Both the position numbers and the translations under genes were made by a program. The notes beneath the pieces are model-generated. The model made no database searches and was not told where the DNA came from. It saw only the letters and a list, made by a program, of their open reading frames with translations. DNA of 9,598 nucleotides from a bacterium. Lineage in GTDB: Bacteria > B130-G9. Of this stretch, positions 7,028 to 9,598 are shown one piece after another (the first letter of the stretch is position 1; each line of letters opens with the position of its first letter). The stretch lies in the NCBI GenBank assembly GCA_035527515.1, contig DATLAJ010000028.1, positions 1 through 9,598 of the forward strand, written 5' to 3'.

Positions 7028-7831
7028 CTAAAGCTCCTTCGCAAACGTCTTTTGGAGCTTGCTGAATACGGATTGACCTATCACGAGAGCAAGGAAGGCG
7101 CTTACGATGGCGATGAGTGCTGCCGTCCTGAGGACCTCGGGCGAGACCGGCGCGAACAGGACGTGCCGATACAGAACCATGATTGAGGCCATTGGATTGA
7201 TAAGATAGAGCGTCAGCAGTTCAGGGCGGCCGATCTCTTGCAGCTTCGTTTGGAGCATCGCAAGCGGATAGATGATCGGGTTTGCATAGAACCAGACGAA
7301 GATGACGATCTCGACGAGGTTGCCGATGTCCCGGAACATGACGTTCGTGGACGAGAGGAACAGGCCAACGCCGAGTGTGAAGACCAGGTGTATTAGCATG
7401 ACCAGTGGCAGATACGCCCACCGAACGGAGAGATGCCCGTATGCAGCGAGGAAGGGCAGCATGACGCACGTGCCGAGTAAGAAATTGACCAGGCAGGCAA
7501 GGATGCTCGAGATGGGGAATATCTCCCGGGGGACCATGACCTTCTTGATGAGGTTGGCGTTGCGGATGATGGATGTGGCAGATTCTGAGAGCGATTGCTG
7601 GAAGAATATCCAGGGCATGAAGCCGGTGAGCAGGTATAGGCCGTAGTGCGCCATCTTTATCCTGATAATAAACGTGAACACGACGGCGAAGACGACGGTC
7701 GAGACAAGCGGGTTCAGAAGAGCGTATAGAAAGCCCAGATATGAGCCGCGATACCTGACCTTCAGCTCCTTGACCACGAGGTTGTAGATTATCTCGTGGT
7801 CTTTCAAGATGCGGACAAACCTTCTTATCAT
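7028..7831 (-). CDS. ABC-2 type export permease (polysaccharide/teichoic acid Wzm/TagG-like)
   Basis: The protein has 267 aa from the ATG at 7831. A TTG at 7888 would add 19 residues but falls inside an inverted repeat arm and adds nothing family-like. Family landmarks are the amphipathic N-terminus with LKVRYRGSYLGFLYALLNPL at about 23-42, the cytoplasmic loop KKVMVPREIFPIS at 96-108, and NPIIYPL at 184-190. About six membrane segments lie near 36-58, 64-80, 107-130, 139-161, 172-192 and 236-254. Such permeases pair with an ATPase to export undecaprenyl-linked O-antigen, capsule or teichoic acid across the inner membrane. No ATPase gene is adjacent in this window, which is unusual. It is the first gene of the minus-strand operon. 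No strong ribosome binding site precedes the ATG. Confidence 0.9.
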   Translation of the reverse strand: MIRRFVRILKDHEIIYNLVVKELKVRYRGSYLGFLYALLNPLVSTVVFAVVFTFIIRIKMAHYGLYLLTGFMPWIFFQQSLSESATSIIRNANLIKKVMVPREIFPISSILACLVNFLLGTCVMLPFLAAYGHLSVRWAYLPLVMLIHLVFTLGVGLFLSSTNVMFRDIGNLVEIVIFVWFYANPIIYPLAMLQTKLQEIGRPELLTLYLINPMASIMVLYRHVLFAPVSPEVLRTAALIAIVSAFLALVIGQSVFSKLQKTFAKEL

Positions 7832-8030
7832 ATCGCCCGCAATTCTACCCGCTGCCGCGCATCTTGCAAGGGCGGGCGTCGACCCCAATAATCAGATTGA
7901 CCGTCCGGGAAGTTCTCTGTTGCAGTTGCTTGACACGTAAATAGAGGAGTTCACGTTGCAGTCCGAACTGCTGCCTCCTTCTCCTGCCGGGTGCAAATGA
8001 GGGACCGAGGCTGCAATCCCCGACGCGGGA

Positions 8031-8130
8031 TACCGTGGGTAGCCGTGCGTGCAACGCAACGGGAGGGTTATTATGGAGGCATAAGAGCTCTCCTTGCACC
8101 GTCAGGCTGCGCCTGCGGCTACCCGTGGTG
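8031..8130 (+). other. Long imperfect hairpin, possibly an RNA structure
   Basis: The 15 bases at 8031-8045 can pair with 8116-8130: nine Watson-Crick pairs in a row (gggtagccg with cggctaccc) continue outward through G-U compatible and Watson-Crick pairs. Inside, gtgcaa at 8049-8054 can pair with ttgcac at 8094-8099. Pairs that only work as G-U favour an RNA rather than a DNA function. No known ncRNA family was recognised. Confidence 0.35.
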
Positions 8131-8144
8131 TGCCCTTTCGGGCA
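8131..8144 (+). other. Small perfect hairpin tgccc-tttc-gggca
   Basis: A five-base-pair stem with a four-base loop lies directly after the larger hairpin and inside the 328-bp inverted-repeat element. No T-run follows, so it is not a standard terminator on the plus strand. Confidence 0.4.
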
Positions 8145-8217
8145 GAATCCGCTGCGCCCCATCCCCGAGGCGGCCGCGACATTCCCCTCTTCAATCTGAT
8201 TATTGGGGTGAGCACGC

Positions 8218-8247
8218 TTGACAGCCAGAAACTGAGAGAAGTAAACT
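8218..8247 (+). promoter_or_regulatory. Candidate sigma-70 promoter for the shell-protein operon
   Basis: A perfect TTGACA at 8218-8223 is followed after 18 bases by TAAACT (8242-8247), a four-of-six match to TATAAT. It lies just outside the right inverted-repeat arm and about 80 bases before the shell-protein start. The weak -10 keeps this tentative. Confidence 0.3.
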
Positions 8248-8324
8248 CATCGAGTAGTAAGCCGCAATTTGTTGGCAACATTGCCTATCCATTGCGGGGC
8301 TCGGAAACTGCGGGAGAGCGAAGG

Positions 8325-8612
8325 ATGCTGCCGGGGCAAGAGGCGCTGGGTTTGGTTGAGACGATTGGGTTGACGGGTGCGATTGAGGCTGCGGACGCGA
8401 TGGTGAAGGCCGCTGACGTGAGGCTAGTCGGGAGCGAGTACACCGGCGGTGGTGTAGTAACGGTGATGGTCAGAGGCGATGTTGGAGCCGTGAAAGCCGC
8501 AACGGATGCTGGCGCCGTCGCCGCCGGAGCGGTTGGTGAGCTGCTCTCGGTTCACGTGATACCTTTTCCACACGACGAGATAGAGAGGATCATTCCCGAA
8601 CCTTCGAGATGA
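8325..8612 (+). CDS. BMC-H bacterial microcompartment shell protein (PduA/EutM-like)
   Basis: The protein has 95 aa and is a single BMC domain (Pf00936 type) of standard length. [10 protein letters not shown] at 7-16, [14 protein letters not shown] at 19-32, [15 protein letters not shown] at 49-63 and SVHVIPFPH at 75-83 follow PduA almost residue for residue. Such proteins assemble as hexamers that tile the polyhedral shell of a metabolic organelle, with a central pore that passes substrates. The pore loop here reads YTGGG at 39-43 instead of PduA's KIGSG. The edge lysine K28 is conserved, but the usual arginine in P-R-P-H is F81. The ATG at 8325 has GGGAG eight bases upstream. The frame is open further upstream, but that stretch crosses the inverted repeat and is not family-like. 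The next gene begins 16 bases after the stop. Confidence 0.95.
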   Translation: MLPGQEALGLVETIGLTGAIEAADAMVKAADVRLVGSEYTGGGVVTVMVRGDVGAVKAATDAGAVAAGAVGELLSVHVIPFPHDEIERIIPEPSR

Positions 8613-8628
8613 TAGATGGGCCAGTGCA

Positions 8629-9219
8629 TTGACCAATGTGATCGGGGCCAGGCAGCTTGAGCAGCTGCAAATAGGGGCATCGTTGCACGTGCCTGCGGAC
8701 GCGATCATCACACCGCTGGCGATGGACATCATTCGAGAGAAACGCCTGAAGCTTAAAAGAATTGAGGCGGAGGCTGATGTTGCGTCGCGCACAAGGTCGC
8801 TGGAACTTGACGAGGCAGAGGCGGCTTTGAACGAGGTCGAAAGACCGGTATCCAGCAATGTGCAAGAGACGGGTCTGGCGCAGACTCCGCCGTCCCGCGA
8901 TGTCGAGGAGTCCGAGGTGAAAGCCATCGTGGGCACCACTGTGAAACACGTCCTCAGTGAGACTCTCTTAGACGATGTGGGCACGGCCGATGCGGTGAAG
9001 TTCGCTGTCTTCGGGCCCGACTGTGCTGCACTGCTGCGGTCAGTTGCACAGGAGGTAGAGAGATGCTCAGGCCGCCTCGTGCGCGTTTCGGGCCGGACAG
9101 TCGCAGGCCTTTTTGTGCTTGCAGTCGCGGTCGCGGTGCCCGCCGCCCGGCGAGATGAGGTTAAGAATGCTCTCGAAACGGGTTTCTCGAAGCTCACAGT
9201 TCCAGCGCTATTCGAGTAA
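8629..9219 (+). CDS. Microcompartment-associated protein with EutQ-like N-terminal segment, otherwise unknown
   Basis: The protein has up to 196 aa. The start is uncertain: TTG at 8629 or GTG at 8638, neither with a good ribosome binding site; the frame is closed by a stop at 8581-8583. Residues 4-42 (VIGARQLEQL, then VPADAIITPLAMDIIREKRLKL) resemble the N-terminal segment of EutQ, whose 'ITPEAREVA' motif aligns with ITPLAMDII. The cupin part of EutQ is missing. Residues about 50-95 are polar, acidic and low in complexity and probably form a linker. Residues about 96-196 form a compact alpha/beta-looking domain (FAVFGPDCAALLRSVAQEVERCSG, then the hydrophobic strand LFVLAVAVAVP). I do not recognise it. 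The position 16 bp after a BMC-H gene implies a microcompartment role, perhaps a cargo or shell-bound protein. Confidence 0.75.
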   Translation: MTNVIGARQLEQLQIGASLHVPADAIITPLAMDIIREKRLKLKRIEAEADVASRTRSLELDEAEAALNEVERPVSSNVQETGLAQTPPSRDVEESEVKAIVGTTVKHVLSETLLDDVGTADAVKFAVFGPDCAALLRSVAQEVERCSGRLVRVSGRTVAGLFVLAVAVAVPAARRDEVKNALETGFSKLTVPALFE

Positions 9220-9432
9220 TCGCTTCCGGCGCCGGTTTCGCCGGGGGACGGCTCTGCTCGAACAGCCAGAACCTATGTCCCTGAACGAATAGATGGGGCC
9301 CTGGACAGCTGGCATTCGTGGTGCTGGCGGGGCGTGCTCGCAGAACGAGAGGCCAGAAATCGACCTACCCACGCGACCGAATCTTCCCGGCCCTAAAAAT
9401 CGGATTGACCGGGTGGGCGACCGCCTTTTCGG
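9220..9432. other. Intergenic region with no supported gene
   Basis: A GC-rich hairpin (ccggcg 9226-9231 with cgccgg 9239-9244) lies seven bases after the stop of the preceding gene. It lacks a T-run, so it is at most a weak terminator. At 9391-9411 there is a copy of the inverted-repeat arm sequence (see the separate entry). Short frames on both strands here have no recognisable features. Confidence 0.5.
9391..9411 (+). repeat. Third, diverged copy of the 19-bp inverted-repeat arm
   Basis: Aligned without gaps to 7883-7903, 18 of 21 positions agree by eye, including the shared block gattgaccg. It has the same orientation as the left arm of the 328-bp element. The similarity ends at about 9411, and no partner arm is visible in the window. 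Confidence 0.45.
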
Positions 9433-9598
9433 AGTGCGGTGGCTTGACACCGCTTTCATTGGTGGTGGCCTGACACCACCCTCTGGTAGACATCTATCTT
9501 GAACCTCGAAACCGTCATCGAGACAACGGCACGCTCCTTAGTAAAGCCCCCGCCGCGTCAAGCCGCGGCGCTCCAAAGCGGTGTCAAGCCACCGCACT
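9433..9598. repeat. Palindromic repeat cluster (REP/BIME-like), four hairpins with a shared loop
   Basis: The outer arms 9433-9456 and 9575-9598 are exact reverse complements over 24 bases and reach the window edge. Four hairpins lie within. 9436-9453 is gcggtg, loop gcttga, caccgc. 9461-9480 is ggtggtg, loop gcctga, caccacc. 9551-9570 is cgccgcg, loop tcaagc, cgcggcg. 9578-9595 is gcggtg, loop tcaagc, caccgc. The first two share one orientation and the last two are the reverse complement. Each pair is separated by seven bases, and 70 bases lie between the pairs. Stem changes are compensated while the loop is kept. Confidence 0.8.

Larger units (their letters stand above)
7882..8209. mobile_element. 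328-bp noncoding element bounded by a perfect 19-bp inverted repeat (MITE-like candidate)
   Basis: Positions 7882-7900 and 8191-8209 are exact reverse complements over 19 bases, and pairing stops abruptly outside them. The interior has no credible gene and is rich in small inverted repeats (7958-7971, 8031-8130, 8131-8144). It occupies most of the divergent intergenic region between the permease and the shell-protein gene. Terminal inverted repeats around a short noncoding body suggest a non-autonomous transposable or repetitive element. I see no obvious target-site duplication outside the arms and no transposase in the window. A paired regulatory site for the two divergent operons is the alternative. 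Confidence 0.5.

Noticed and set aside
7832-7888. Longer permease starting at TTG 7888
   Set aside because: That start lies within the inverted-repeat arm; the added 19 residues are not family-like, and the ATG at 7831 opens the typical amphipathic N-terminus.
7928-7936. The 9-mer gcttgacac, also present at 9442-9450 and nearly at 8216-8223
   Set aside because: At 7928 and 8216 the flanks cannot form the stem seen in the 9433-9598 hairpins, and a 9-base match is too short to call a repeat.
7870-8220. Target-site duplication flanking the 328-bp inverted-repeat element
   Set aside because: The bases just outside the two arms do not form a direct repeat that I can see.
8094-8324. N-terminal extension of the shell protein by up to 77 residues
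   Set aside because: The extension reads through the hairpins and the inverted-repeat arm, has low-quality composition, and BMC-H proteins begin where the 8325 ATG with its GGGAG site puts them.
9226-9244. Rho-independent terminator after the 196-aa gene
   Set aside because: The GC-rich hairpin is real, but no T-run follows, so I describe it only as a hairpin.
9433-9598. CRISPR array
   Set aside because: The units are short palindromes in opposite orientations with no regular 30-40 bp spacers and no cas genes nearby.

Overview
The window looks like a chromosomal stretch from a large-genome, probably uncultivated Gram-negative bacterium. This is inference: the window has secreted beta-propeller proteins with a shared C-terminal tail, GGAAGGC and CACGAAG type intergenic repeats, and palindromic repeat clusters. 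I associate this style with Planctomycetes/Verrucomicrobia-like or candidate-phylum genomes. No rRNA, tRNA, CRISPR array or transposase gene was recognised, and the taxonomic guess is weak.

Left third (about 1-4820, plus strand): three exported proteins in a row. The first (330-1634) has a signal peptide but no recognisable family. The second and third (1689-3077, 3318-4682) are tandem paralogues, each with a signal peptide, about seven propeller blades of the 'two-component regulator propeller' type, and a ~110-residue C-terminal domain ending in a nearly identical Cys-containing tail. The tail-coding DNA and the noncoding DNA after each stop are conserved together. An orphan fragment of the same tail sits between the first and second genes.

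Middle (4821-7831, minus strand): a tight operon, in transcription order an ABC-2 type export permease, an unusual radical SAM protein with a CX10CX2C cysteine pattern, and a D-2-hydroxyacid dehydrogenase. The junctions are one sense codon and an ATGA overlap, so the genes are almost certainly co-transcribed and translationally coupled. The permease has no ATPase gene beside it in this window.

Right (7832-9598): a ~490-bp divergent intergenic region holds a 328-bp noncoding element bounded by a perfect 19-bp inverted repeat and containing RNA-like hairpins. It is followed on the plus strand by a BMC-H bacterial microcompartment shell protein (8325-8612) and a 196-aa protein (8629-9219). The N-terminus of that protein resembles the segment found at the start of EutQ-type microcompartment proteins, but the rest is unrecognised. 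The window closes with a palindromic repeat cluster (9433-9598): four hairpins with the same loop in mirror-image order.

The most noteworthy items are the two palindromic elements, the noncanonical radical SAM operon, the compact BMC gene pair, and the conserved tail-plus-flank cassette of the propeller genes.
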